Part shown: in pieces, positions 1-10,930 of the stretch | Numbering within the stretch: position 1 is the stretch's first letter | Layout of the letters: each line of letters opens with the position of its first letter | DNA from: Capsicum annuum | Taxonomy: Eukaryota > Streptophyta > Magnoliopsida > Solanales > Solanaceae | Direction of reading: 5' to 3' | Assembly: GCF_002878395.1 (NCBI RefSeq) | Contig: NC_061115.1 | Span: forward strand, 91,099,102-91,163,101 | Length of the DNA stretch: 64,000 nt | The notes under the pieces: model-generated | What the model was told of the DNA's origin: nothing | Database searches by the model: none | Seen by the model: the letters and a program-made list of their open reading frames with translations, nothing else | Made by a program: the position numbers and the translations under genes

Positions 1-458
1 ATGTAATAGAGATCGAGATGTGGACATCAATTTATTAAATATTAGTCTTCAAACCTTTAAAGGAGAGAGCGAACTCGAGGCTTATCTTAAATAGGAGTAT
101 TTGTATGAAATGATACTCTAAGTCAATGATCTCCCCAATGAGAAGAAGTGTTGCTATACCATAGCATATTTTAAAAGGTTTTCCACTATGCATTGGGATT
201 ATGCTAAGAGGTTTTGAAATGTATTGAATGACTTAAAACTACCTCTACGGGATGCATTTAAGTAACTTATGAGGAAAAGTTATGCGCCAGAAAGGTGTAG
301 GCATGAGTTACATGCCAAGTTATACAACTTGAGGAAAGTAAGAAAGAGTTTCCTGGACTATTATGAAGAATTTCAACAATTTATATTGAATATTTAATAT
401 CAAAAGAATATCAAACATGCCATCATAACCTTTAAGGTTGGGTTTAATAAAGAGATCT
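1..458 (+). pseudogene. gag fragment of chromovirus J (Reina/CRM-like)
   Basis: Translation from about 188 gives a broken Retrotrans_gag domain: MHWDYAKRF, stop, NVLNDLKLPLRDAFK, stop, then LMRKSYAPERCRHELHAKLY and NLRKVRKSFLDYYEEFQQF, ending FNKEIL at 458. The spacing of the R-F-x-P-like, L-x-x-L and Y-x-x-x-F residues fits the capsid region of Ty3/gypsy Gag, which packages element RNA into virus-like particles. Several in-frame stops show it is dead. It ends exactly where the LTR of element A begins. The same-strand protease/RT at about 7741-8890 is probably the rest of this element. The family call rests on remembered domain patterns; the assignment to the same element as 7741-8890 is inference. 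Confidence 0.65.
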
Positions 459-2785
459 TGTAACACCTCACATTTTTGGGTTAGACTTTAAACTATCATT
501 CCTATGTGTGTAATCTTTAATACTATGATTTGTAGGTGAATATATTTTTCATGATCTTTATCCTAGTGTGTTAAATGCTTAGGATGTGAAAAATGCTCAT
601 AGAAATCACTTAGAGCAAACTTGAGGTAAGAGCCTTTGATTCGGAGAAATTTTGGTATTTGATGCTATAAGGGTCAACTTTGAATGTGTATACCTTTTTA
701 TATATGTTGAATTTTTTAGCTCAATTCCTACCAAATAATAGATAATTGATTTAGCTTTCCAACGATACCAATTTCTCCTAAATCTGATAGCCAAGTGAAA
801 AGTTATGGCCATGCAAAGGTCATTGAAAGTATGTGAAATTGGCCATGCTATACCCACTTGGAGTGAGTGCGATTGGCCATGCAACTCCCCTGGAGGATGT
901 GTGATTGGCTGTGCGTCGTATGTTGATTGCATAGTGTCAGAAGGGCTCTGTTGTGACTTAAATCAAGGGTGTTGAAGTCCTTCCACATGCCTAAAACTTT
1001 CCTTATCACTCCAAATTGAATCAAGGGAGTTTTAAACACATTAACTCACTCTCTTAACCCTAAACAATCAGTATACGACTCCAAAATCTTTCCCTTCTTC
1101 CAAAGAACAAAATCCAAGTATCATCTCTCAAGAATAAAATAGTTAAGTTCCAAATTCAAAGTTCTCTCCGGGGATTATTCAAATCAAGGTATGTGGGGTT
1201 TATGACAAGTATACCCTTTCATCGTTGTTCCCAAAACTTGTTTTAAAGTAAAATTTATTTTATTTGCAATAAGGGTTCATATCCAAATTATCTTCTTGAA
1301 TTTATGAAATTATCATATGATTGAAATATTAAAGTGCATATATTTTCTCATCTATATATGTCTTGACTTAAAGAATTCTCTTTTATGATTTGAATACCAT
1401 GAGTATGAATTGAGACATTGATTAAATATTTTCAATTTAGTTTTAAGCATGATGTTATGTTACAAGTTATATGAAAGAAATAATGAGATTCAAAGGCTTA
1501 AATTGCATCAAGATTACATATGTTCATATTTTGATTTATAACATTCATGTTGTGATTTTTATTTCATTATCTTGACTGAAATTATTGAAGTATTTTAAGA
1601 ATATTATTGAGAATCAAGTTTTGTTATGAATTTCTAAGCATTTAAGTATATATATTATAATACCTAAGTATAAGTTTTGAGATTTCAAAAAGATGATGCT
1701 CTTAAGAACCTTTGATAAGTCTATACCAAGATTTAAAGCAAGTCTTGATGTTTTGATCTCAAGATAAGATATGAAATACATATTTGTTTATACCGATTAT
1801 GATTTAAATAAAGAGAAGCATAATTGGTTTTCATTCTATAAACCCTTATGCTATTTTAAGGTGGATTTCCTAAAGTATGAGCATAAGTAATCTGAGAGTA
1901 GTATATATCGCCAATTTGGGTATGAGTTCGAGGTCGCATGTCCTTGAACTATGTTACACCATAAGTTTAAGTCCTAATATGGGTTAAGTATAGTGATCAC
2001 TCAATTTAAGATTCTATTCCGATGGCAAAGGTAGACCAAATCTCCTTAACTTGTAAGATGTTGGACTTCAAGATAACTCACATAGTTTATGTTGGTTAGA
2101 AGAAACTTCCAAAATAAAGAATAAAAAGTAAGGATTTTAGAACTAAGTGTTTTGGCTCACAAAGTTTATCCTTATGCTTTATTACTCATGTTTATGATTT
2201 TATAGACTTTGTTTTATTCAAGCTCAATGTGAGTCCTCTACACTTAGCATGCATTATTTGAAATTATGTGAGTATATTCAGTTATTGTTTTACTTATGCA
2301 TTCACCCCTTAATATTCAGTATATTCCAAATGTACTGATCTACATATATTTCTATGTGCTACATTGTATCATAATGTAGGTACAAATTGTATCCCACACA
2401 TAATAATTAGACAGTGTGTAGCTTCTATTTAGTAGGTGATGAGTCATTTTGATTTAAGGGCTTGAGCTATATATTAATCATATAGCATCTTGTTTTTTTA
2501 TACAACCGTATTGATGATGGATAACTGGGGTCATGTCTCGGCTACCTATACATAATATTAGTAGAGGCTTTATAGACAGTCAGTAGATTTGATATGTTTG
2601 ATTTTAATTTTGTTTTGTATAACCAGAGTTATAATCAATTTAAATATTCCTGTTGTGATTATATTCAACTAAAGACTTCTCATTTGCTTATTACTTCTAG
2701 TTTTTATGTTTTTAAAGGGTTATCTTGGGATAACTTATGGTTCTAAGCATCGTGTGATGTTCACTGGTGGTCCCCCAGCATGACA
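459..2785 (+). repeat. 5' LTR of element A
   Basis: It starts TGTAACACCTC at 459 and ends near TGACA at 2785, about 2.33 kb. It aligns along its length with 5849-7735; for example both begin with a TGTAA box, then TAGACTTTAAAC, then TTCCTATGTGTGTAA. The right end is followed by a leader that matches the one after the LTR of B (AGTTCAAGTGTCCTA). The primer-binding site that should follow the LTR is badly decayed here (TTATTAGAGAACAG at about 2792-2805 in place of TTGGTATCAGAGC). The right boundary is therefore good only to several bases. Confidence 0.8.
838..935 (+). repeat. U3 tandem repeats with ATTGG motif in the 5' LTR of A
   Basis: Three degenerate copies of a roughly 34 bp unit, each carrying ATTGGC (inverted CCAAT) at 838, 872 and 904, with GGCCATGC and CACTTGGAG-like words between them. 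The same array lies in the second LTR at about 6253-6355. A promoter or enhancer role is inference from position in the U3 part of the LTR. Confidence 0.6.
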
Positions 2786-5700
2786 ATATTTTTATTAGAG
2801 AACAGAGTTCAAGTGTCCTAAGGCATCTATAAAGCCATGTCTAGTAGTCTTCCATAATGGTATAAAGATGTCGGTACTTTTCTATGAGAGGCTACAGGGC
2901 ATTTAAGAAATATCTCCTTTTTTTCATACTCTAGAACGTGTAATAAAGTTGTTCTTTTAGAAACTTCTATCGATTCATGTGTTACTCCATAATTCTCAAT
3001 CTAGGACTTTTAGAGCTAACATAAGTACTAAATTCCACTTTCTCCTAAGATAATGCTCTCAAATTTACTTTTAGTAACTTTAGGAGTCATATAAGGGGCT
3101 TGAAAGAAACACTCTATTGTGTTATAGGTCCCTTAAGTTAGATTATGTCCTCATCCATATGAGTTTTATAGTTAAGATAGAATATGTTATGTATTCAGAT
3201 TCCTCATTAACCCCTTTTATCCAGATAATGCTCAGAAGAAGAGATAGTATGAATCTAGGTTGTTAAACAGAGTTTCCATTTGAGGGATATTATGACATTG
3301 AGTGTAATGATTCATAAGTAGTAGAACCTTCTTATGTTAGAAGTATAGGCTTAGAAGTGTAATGACAAGAAATGTGGCAATGGCGACTGATCTAATGTAT
3401 ATAGATATGCTTTTACATACTATCATATTAGTAGTGAGGTGATAGGTAAATGTGGTATAGATTACTTGGTTGAAGGTAGAGAAGGAGTTATTGATGGTAT
3501 TTATTGTGTTAAAAAGTACAGGTTATTAATGAAAGTATTTGGTGGTTGAGTATTGTGAATTTAGGCTTCTCTTGAGGTTGAAAAGAGTTTTGTTAAAACT
3601 TATAGAGCTATGAAAAAATATAGGTGTATAGATTGGTAAATAGTCATAATGTGTAGAAGAAGGATGTTCTAATGAATTATAATAAGATAGGCTATACGAT
3701 CATGATCAAGTATTGTTATTATAAAGTTTTAGGGTACTAGCGTTTCTTGATGTCTTATTTTTTAGCTTCCAAGTGAGAATAGTTATGAGGCTAGGTTTTT
3801 AATCATGTCGAGCACTAGACACTAAGTTTTAACAATGGATGATCATCAAGGTGGAAATAATGATTGCTTGGTTAGTGATGCTGGTTACATGGAAGTTATA
3901 TAGTAGGATTGATTAGTATATGCAAGAGTTTAAGTTGATTTTTTTGTAATTAAGCATAATGTATAGGTGTTATCATTTTCTAGGATTATTAAAGAGTGTG
4001 TGTGGTTAGTAGTACCCTTGAGTTACTGAATTGTAAGAAGGCTAGTTATATTGTCTATGGTGTTCTTGATAGCTAAGTTAAGTAGTTATGGAAAGGTGAT
4101 GTTGAGTCTTTTGGTATGATTATGATTCTGTTGGTTTAGGGAAGAATATAAGTTTAGAGATGTGATAATTGTAGGCTATGATGGAAAAGAAGCAGATTAT
4201 GTGTTTAGTAAGGAAAGCATGTTGTCAAGAAGAGTGTAAATGTATGGCGATGATTATTAAAGATATAGAATGTTAAGGATGGTATATATGAAGGAAGATT
4301 GTCTAAGAATGATGCTAGTATGTTTTAAATATAGTTTATTCATGTGAGTTGAGAATTTCTCTATAGAACATTTGAGTGAAGAAATTATGATAAGTCCTAG
4401 GGATATGGAATAGATCCATGAATTAGAAAGATGACTTTAATCTAAGGTAGGATGATAGTGGTGATAAAGATTGGTTATATAGGAGAGACTAAATGTTTCT
4501 TGTTGAGGAAAGATTGTTCCATTGTAGTTGTATCTCAAGTTACATTTTTGAAGGATGATTGAGTCAAAGCTTTTTGATGTACTTCATGGTAAGTTGAAAT
4601 TTTGTGTGTGTTTTATTGGGGATGGTGCATGGAAGTCATTATTGATAGAGGTTTGGAAAATGATGGAAAGATGCTTTTATGGGTGTTTTCTTAGAAGTTT
4701 GTATGTCGTTACAATGATAGGATTTAATGTCATCTTAGAATACAAGTGGATGGGTGTATTGTGTGCTAGTTAATTCCTAGTAAGAGAATTGAATTTAGTT
4801 ATTGAATAGGTAAGAAAAGTTATTCTTGCGATATGAAGTTGTCAAAATATATGGGGTATTGAATTAATGGTTCATACTAGTGTTATGGTGTTATTTGTAC
4901 TACTTTATTGATATGAGTCAGATTGAACATAGTGAGGAAATTTAGTTCAGCTTAAACTTCAATAAATAGGGTTATCAGTGCCCATGTGAAGATTATAAGT
5001 CGCCTCATGTGAAGTACAGTACTGATGGGGAATGTATAGTTGAGGGAGTATTTGAAGAGGATATCTAAGCTTAAAAGTTTCAGTTGTAATGCATAAGGCG
5101 TAGTAATTGTAACCCAGCTTGTGTTTTGTAGGCATATGTTCCATGTTACAGAGTTATAGCTAAGTTAAGATTCCTTGCTCAGATATCTTATTATGATCAT
5201 TCCCAAGAATTCTTTCCTTTCGAATGTTATTAGAAGTTCTTGCAAAGAGTGTTGAAGAAATACTCTAGTTGAGTATAAGCTTTCAATATAATTTAGTCCA
5301 TATAGCCAAAAATCCAGTTAGTAGTTAGACAGACAAGCTCCTATGGTTTTCCATCTTTCCTATTCCTAAGATAGTTCATTCACGTCCATGCAAGTTGTGA
5401 ATTTAGTTTAGTTCAAGAATCATGTTTCTAATTTAGCTAATTATTCATGACTCAATTCATAAATGTTCAATATGTGCATGATCTCAGTTTTCCAGGTATA
5501 TGATCTCAGTTTTCCAAGTATTCTAGATTAGACAGAGTAATACTCTTTGTATGACCTTGGTCTCACGATTTATGCTTCTATTACATCATTCATCACTTCA
5601 CAGTTATATATGTATTATTGTATCATGAACATTTGAAGTGAGCTTTAAAATGTCAACATGAATCAACTTCTTATTGTGAATAAATTCTAGTCATTTCAGA

Positions 5701-5834
5701 AACTAGTTTTATGATGAAATTTCTAATGTTTCAGCTAATCTACATCCTTCATTACCAGACATTGCATGTGTACATTATTCCATACTCATAAAACTTCAAC
5801 AAGTTCCTATCCATCATTTGAGGATGAACGTTTC
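2786..5834 (+). other. Internal domain of A, non-coding
   Basis: About 3.05 kb with no reading frame longer than 72 codons on the plus strand and no retroelement domain that I can recognise. The first part (about 2806-2940) matches the leader of B. Another block around 3650-3960, including the word TTCCAAGTGAGAAT at 3767-3780, matches B at about 63300-63620. Blocks are thus conserved between two copies without coding. The 3' part (about 5700-5834) has the look of the untranslated region before a gypsy polypurine tract. Confidence 0.6.
5478..5521 (+). repeat. 22 bp tandem duplication inside A
   Basis: Two adjacent copies of ATGATCTCAGTTTTCCAGGTAT (5478-5499 and 5500-5521), differing at one base. 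A local slippage duplication in the 3' part of the internal domain. Confidence 0.85.
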
Positions 5835-5848
5835 CAAGAAGGAGATAA
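5835..5848 (+). other. Polypurine tract of A
   Basis: The purine-rich stretch AAGAAGGAGATAA lies immediately before the TGTAA of the 3' LTR. The preceding GAGGATGAACG is the usual lead-in to the polypurine tract in plant Tekay-type and related gypsy elements. It primes plus-strand DNA synthesis. Confidence 0.75.
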
Positions 5849-6252
5849 TGTAAAACCACATATTTTGGGCTAGACTTTAAACCATCGTTCCTATGTGTGT
5901 AAGATCTCATTCCATGATTTGTAGGTTAAGATATGTGTCATCATATTTATCCTAGTGTGTGAAGTGCTTATGAGGTGAAAAATGTTCATAGAAATCACTT
6001 AGAGAAAAGTTGAGCTAAGAGCCTTTGATTTGGCCAAGTTTTAGTATTCAATTCTACAAGGATAGATTTTGAACGTGTGTCACTTCTTAAATACGTGGAA
6101 TTTTTTAGCTCAAAACCCACCAATTGATAGATAGTTGATTTATATTTCCAACGATACCAATTTTGCCTTAATTCGACACCCGAGAAAAACGTAAGAACTT
6201 TGTAAAGGTCGTGTGTTACATTAAGATCACAAAAGGTCACTAGAAAGGGTGT

Positions 6253-6355
6253 ACGATTGGCCATGCAACGCCCACTTGGAGACTGTGTAATTGGCCATGA
6301 GACACCCATTTGGAGGATGTGCGATTGGCTGTACGTTGCATCGTGATTGCATAGT
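6253..6355 (+). repeat. U3 tandem repeats with ATTGG motif in the 3' LTR of A
   Basis: Three copies of a 34 bp unit with ATTGG at 6256, 6290 and 6324, i.e. exactly 34 bp apart. This copy is more regular than the one in the 5' LTR. Confidence 0.65.
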
Positions 6356-7530
6356 GCCAAAAATGCTTCGTTGTGACATAAATCAAGGGAGTTGAAGTCC
6401 TTTCAAATCCCTAAACCATGCCTAATCACTCCGATATTAATTAAGGGAGTTTTAAACATAATAAATCCACTCTCTTAACCATAGACAATCAGTATACGAC
6501 TCCAAAATCCTTCCCCTCTTCCCAATAAAAAAATTCAAGTGTCATCTCTCAAGAATCAAGAAGTTAAGTTCCAAATTCAAAGTTTCCTCCAAGAATTCTT
6601 CAAATCAAGGTATGTGGAGTTTATGAACAAGGATACCCTTTCATCCTTGTTCCTAAAAGTTGTTTTAAAGTTAATGTTATTTCATTTGCAATTAGGGTTC
6701 ATAACCAAATTATCGTTTTATGAATTTATGAAATTATCATGTGATTAAAGTATTAAAGTGCATACATGTTTTCATCTATTTATGTCTTGACTTAAAGAAT
6801 TCTATTTTGTAATTTGAATACCATGAGTATGATTTGAACGTTGATTAAAGATTTTCAACTGAGTTTTAACCATTATGTTTTGTTACAAGTTATATGAAAG
6901 AAAGCATGAGATTCAAAGGCTTTAAGTTTATCAAGATTACATATGCTCATGTTTTTATTTATAAGATTCGTATTGTGATTTTGATTTCATTATATTAAAG
7001 TATTTCAAGAATTTTATTAAGCATGAAGTTTTGTTATGAATTTCTAAGCATTTAAGCATATATATTATAAGCCCTAAGTACAAGTTTTGAGATTTTAAGA
7101 AGATGATGCTCTTAAAGTTCTTTGAGAAGTATATACCAAGATTTAAAGCAAAGATTTATATTTTGATTTGAAGATAAGATATAGAATCCACATTTGTTCA
7201 TCCAGATTATGATTTAAAGAAAGAGAAGCATAACTAATTTTTATTCTATAAACCCTTATGCTATTTTAAATAGGATTTTCTAAAGTATGAGCATATAAGT
7301 AATATAGAACTTGTATTTAGCACCGAGTTGGGTATGAGTCCGAAGTCGCATGCCCCCGAACTACGTGCCACCATAGGGTTAAGTCCTAATATGGTTTAAG
7401 TATAGTGATCACTCAAGTTAAGGTTATATTCAGCTGGAAAGGGTAGAACAACTCTTCTCAATGTGAGTATGATGTTGGACTCCAAGATAGCTGACATAGT
7501 TCATGTAGGTTAGATGAAACTCCCAAAAGA

Positions 7531-7608
7531 AAGAATAAAAAGTAAAGCTTTGAGAACGAAGTGTTATGGAAGAATAAAAAGTAAAGCTTTTAGAACTAAG
7601 AGTTATGG
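7531..7608 (+). repeat. 39 bp tandem duplication in the 3' LTR of A
   Basis: AAGAATAAAAAGTAAAGCTT... occurs at 7531-7569 and again at 7570-7608 with a few differences. The 5' LTR has a single copy (about 2118-2155), so the duplication arose after the two LTRs were made. Confidence 0.85.
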
Positions 7609-7740
7609 CTCACAAAGTTTATCCTTATACTTCATTACGCATGCTTATGATTTTACAACCTTTGTTTTATTTAAGATCAATATGAGTCATCTACACTTAT
7701 CATGCATTATCTTAAAGTCTATGAGTATATTAAATTAAAG

Positions 7741-8350
7741 TCTAATCCATACTAATTTCCTTATCATGGACAATTCATGCTCTTTGATCATTGATAATAG
7801 GTGTTGTTATAATATGGTTAGTGCTACGATGGTTGAATTATTAAAGTTTCCCATAACAAAACATGCTACACCATACAAACTTCGATGGTAAAATGGATGT
7901 GAAAAGTTTGACGTGACTAGGCAAGTATTGATTTTGTTCAGAGTCGAGAATTACCATGTTAGGTGCATTGTGATGTGATACCCATGCAAGCTTGTCATCT
8001 TTTTCTTTAGAGGACATGGAAATATGTTCTTTCAATCAAGCATGATAGGTGGAACAATTGGTATTCTTTTTAGTTGAATTGTTGGAAATTCACTCTCTGT
8101 CCAATCTCACCCACTCAAGTGAACAATGCTCACCAAAAGTTAAGACAATTTAAAGAGATAGGTAAGAAACATGGTTGGAAGGATGTCCAAACCAAAGAGA
8201 AGTATGGAGAAAAGTAGGATAGGAGATTGAAAGGGAAAAATCCGTTGGTGATGTTGGCTAGGAACATAGATCTTTCAAGGAGCATGACAATAAAACACCC
8301 ATGCTTCTTCTAGCCCATGCTTTTCATACAAAATTACTCTACATATCCTT
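7741..8350 (+). pseudogene. Protease region of chromovirus J
   Basis: Conceptual translation from about 7745 reads IHTNFLIMDNSCSLIIDN and then YNMVSATMVELLKFPITKH and YKLRW. This is the retropepsin region of Reina/CRM-type elements, where the family has a C-S-L-I-I-D-G-G-S-C-T-N-x-A-S core; here the D is kept but the G-G-S is lost. A later part (about 8100-8240) has PTQVNNAHQKLRQFKEIGKK, which fits the linker to RT. There are several stops. It lies directly against the truncated 3' LTR of A, with no gag C-terminus or zinc knuckle between, so that part was deleted. Confidence 0.7.
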
Positions 8351-8890
8351 TTATCCATTCAATTTCACTTTATTTAAAGGAATTTTATATTGTATTCCCA
8401 AAGGAATTACCCCAAGTATTACCTCTACTTTAGGGAATTGAACATCAAACTGATTTTGTCTTGGGTTCTAAATTGCCCAATAAACTATCCTATCAAAGTA
8501 ATCAAATAGACACTAATGATATCCAAAGAAAAGTTGAGGAACTCCTTGACAAAGGATATATCAAAGAGATCATGGGTCCATGTATGTTCCTAGTGTTGCT
8601 AGTGCCAAAGAAAGATAGGACATGGCACATCTTTGTAGATTGCTGAGCCCTCAATAAAACAACAATAAAGTATCGCTACCAAATTCGCAATTTGGATGAT
8701 ATGGTTGATGGGTAGAATGGTTAATGTGTCTTTTATATGATAGATCTTAGGAGTGGGTACCACTAAATCTGGATTAAACAGGGTGATGAGTGCCATATTC
8801 AAGACCAAGTTTGTTCTACATGAATAGTTGGTCATGCCTTTTGGACTCACTAATGATCCTAGTTCTTTTATATGGTTGATCAACCATGTG
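8351..8890 (+). pseudogene. Reverse transcriptase (N-terminal part) of chromovirus J
   Basis: It reads FPKELPQVLPLL, stop, GIEHQTDFVLGSKLPNKLSY, then VEELLDKGYIKEI, LVLLVPKKDRTWHIFVDC, KYRYQIRNLDDMVDG, MIDLRSGYH and finally GHAFWTH around the M-P-F-G-L-T-N box. These are RT blocks of a Ty3/gypsy chromovirus (Reina/CRM style). The frame is interrupted by stops after VDC and G. Sequence after about 8888 no longer follows RT: the domain is cut before the catalytic Y/F-x-D-D box. RNase H and integrase of this element are not in the window. Confidence 0.8.
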
Positions 8891-9189
8891 CCCGTGTCGG
8901 GGCTTAGTTATTGTTATTAGTGGGTTGAAGCAATAATTTCTATATGTGTGGCCCGTGTAGGGGTCTTATCTAGTGTCATTGTCTTCTATGTATATATTTG
9001 GTGGTTTATTCTTGCTAGAAATGCCTAAGTGGGGGTTAAGTGGTATGTATGATGTATTACTTATATATTTCACTCTATTAGTACATGGTTATTTAGGATC
9101 ATGGATAATTGCCCAATAATGAGAATTTGGCTATATATATTGGTTGGATTGGAAATTCTCATTTTGGTTTGGTTGTGAGCATTGCATCC
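8891..9189. other. Unresolved spacer, LTR-like fragment
   Basis: About 300 bp between the RT of J and the integrase of C. It holds two related words, CCCGTGTCGGGGCTTA at 8891 and CCCGTGTAGGGGTCTTA at about 8951, and otherwise AT-rich sequence. It has the look of LTR sequence but no partner was found in the window. Confidence 0.3.
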
Positions 9190-9690
9190 TCATATCATAT
9201 GTACATCCATGAGACATTGGTACCACCATGGAAATATTGGTTTTTCTAATAGAAATGTGACACCTTCAAAAAACTCTGCCAAAGTGCATGAGCTGAATAA
9301 GAGATATGGATATGTGAACCTCGATTTGAAATGATAAGCATAGGTACCGCAAGAAGGAAAACAATCTCTCAAATAAAAACCTGAACCAACCTCTCGACAC
9401 TATAGGAGATCTAAAAGTTTATAAAATGATCAATGGTCAATTGATCCATGATGACCCAAATACTATCAAAACCATGAGATGTGCGAGGCAAACCCCCTAC
9501 GAAATCCATAGTAACCTGAACCCACTCACACTTCTACTTAATAATGGGTAGGCTCTGAAGTAATCCACTAGGTCATTGATGCTTGACCTTTACTTACGTA
9601 AAAAAAGATAATGAGCCACAAGCTCCGCTATATCTCTCCACATACCACTCCACCTGTGTTGCTTCCTTAAATAGATATACATCATAGATG
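9190..9690 (-). pseudogene. Integrase fragment of element C
   Basis: The minus strand reads WYVERYSGACGSLSFF, then VKVKHQ, PSGLLQSLPIIK, VQVTMDFVGGLPRTSHGFDS, IWVIMDQLTIDHFIN, SVERLVQVFI and EIVFLLAVPMLIISNRGSH. This is the integrase core of a Tekay-like chromovirus; the first catalytic Asp (in TMDFVGGLP) is present, and the position of the second (usually S-D-R-D) is now S-N-R-G. Several stops break it. It ends near 9190 without reaching the chromodomain. The role in life was insertion of element cDNA into the chromosome. Confidence 0.8.
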
Positions 9691-10029
9691 TTTTGGAGTG
9701 AATAGAATATCGAGTTCTAGAGTCTCACAAAGAATCAATTGAAACAAATCCCCAACCCTAGGAACACAAATAAGACCTTCAAACCTTAGAATAAAAGGTA
9801 TCACTCCTGGACTTACCTCTTAAAAATAGTCCTTAAATGCTATAAAAGTTATTGTCATCATACTATCAACTCTAAATCTTCTCCAACAGGGTAAATATGG
9901 ACTTAACCCTTGCAATAATTCTTTTAGGGTCAGAAACATCAAGATAACCCATCATGTTATCTAAGGATTCGATATCAATAGATAATGGCTACTACAAAAT
10001 TGAAATGAAGGACAAGCTACGCGTACTCA

Positions 10030-10420
10030 CTGCCTTTTGGATCAAGGCATCCACTACCATATTTCCTTACCCAAATGGAATAGAATAGAGACATCATATT
10101 CCTTTAGAAACTTAATCCATCTATGCTACCTTGCATTAAGAGCTCTCTAGTATATAATGTATTGAAGAATATATGGCCAGTGAAGATCTTACAAAAAATG
10201 TCATACATGTAATGCCTCCAAATCGGCAGAGCAAACACTATCACTACCAACTACAAATCATGAGTGAGGTAGTTTCACACATGCTCCTTCAGCTGACTCA
10301 ATAGATATCCAATAACACAACCCTACTGCATTAGAACAAACCCCAAACCAACACCAAAAGAATGTAAATATATGGTAAGACCCTCGCCTTCAACTGGAAG
10401 AGTCAAACTAAAGTGGGCAA
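10030..10420 (-). pseudogene. RNase H fragment of element C
   Basis: Minus-strand translation gives ADLEALHVYDIFCKIFTGHI, FFNTLYTREL, VSKGI and GNMVVDALIQKAVSTR. These fit the RNase H and tether region of gypsy pol (family pattern H-x-L-Y-G-V...F-T-D-H-x-S-L and A-N-V-V-A-D-A-L-S-R-K). The F-T-D-H Asp is replaced (FTGH). Between this and the integrase about 340 bp is too decayed to read. Confidence 0.7.
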
Positions 10421-10606
10421 GTCCTTGAGCTTCAGAAAGCTTGCCTTACAACTAAAACTAGGATGACCTCCATCTGATATTTGAAGCATAACCTAAATAG
10501 GGTTGCTATACCTACTTAATCTAATAAGGCTAATGTTGGAGTACCTATCCTGAAAACCTCATCCTCACTGTGAGCCATTATGGCTCCCATAATAACTTTC
10601 TAAAAA
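10421..10606 (-). other. Junction zone between gag and RNase H of C (protease and RT missing)
   Basis: Only about 190 bp separates the gag reading from the RNase H reading on the minus strand. In the family, protease plus RT take about 1.5-2 kb here. An internal deletion is the simplest explanation. Confidence 0.55.
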
Positions 10607-10930
10607 CTAGGGTCTCTTATTGCTTCCTTTTTGGGCCTCATTGTCCATCTCATCAAGAGAATAAACAAGCACAAAAGTATCGAAAAAGGACTTTCCCAAA
10701 GTCATCAACCATTTTTTATCCCTATGAAGAAGTAGTCTCAAACCCCTAATAAAGCATTGAATCTGCTCAAACTCTGTAGGCAGAGTAATAATGGCATATC
10801 TAGCTAACTCATAAAATCGATCATCATACTTCGCTACAGACATAAAGGCTTTTATCAAAGATAAAAATTCATCTCTTAAGAGCTCGTACATACTAAATGA
10901 CATATACTACCCCAAGAAAGGCTCAAATAA
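10607..10930 (-). pseudogene. Gag capsid fragment of element C
   Basis: An open stretch of 98 codons on the minus strand carries RDEFLSLIKAFMSVAKYDDR, FYELARYAIITLPTEFEQIQ, CFIRGLRLLL and MTLGKSFFDTFVLVYS. This is the Retrotrans_gag capsid pattern (F-L-x-L-x-Q-G-x-M-S-V-x-E-Y-x-x-R-F-x-x-L-x-R-Y-A, then R-F-x-x-G-L). It is the best preserved Gag piece on the minus strand. No zinc knuckle follows. Confidence 0.8.

Larger units (their letters stand above)
459..7735 (+). mobile_element. Element A: LTR retrotransposon with non-coding internal domain (LARD-like)
   Basis: Two long direct repeats (459-2785 and 5849-7735) flank about 3.06 kb. The order LTR, leader, internal, polypurine tract, LTR reads on the plus strand. 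The leader after the first LTR matches the leader of element B at about 62087-62230. No gag, protease, RT, RNase H or integrase motif could be found in any frame of the internal region, although B shares blocks of it. The 3' LTR lacks its last roughly 505 bp compared with the 5' LTR. A appears to have inserted into the gag gene of element J. It could alternatively be an autonomous element decayed beyond recognition. Confidence 0.75.
5849..7735 (+). repeat. 3' LTR of element A (3' truncated)
   Basis: It starts TGTAAAACCACATATTTTGG at 5849 and follows the 5' LTR to GAGTATATTAAAT at about 7735. The first LTR continues from the equivalent point (about 2280) for another 505 bp. The missing tail contains R/U5 sequence. 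The next bases read as protease of element J, so the truncation is a deletion at the A/J junction rather than an insertion. Confidence 0.8.

Noticed and set aside
5995..6360. 121-codon minus-strand frame, with a homologous 108-codon frame at 606-932.
   Set aside because: Both lie in the U3 of the LTRs of A, antisense to the element. The similarity between them is just LTR homology, the reading covers 34 bp tandem repeats, and no family is recognised.
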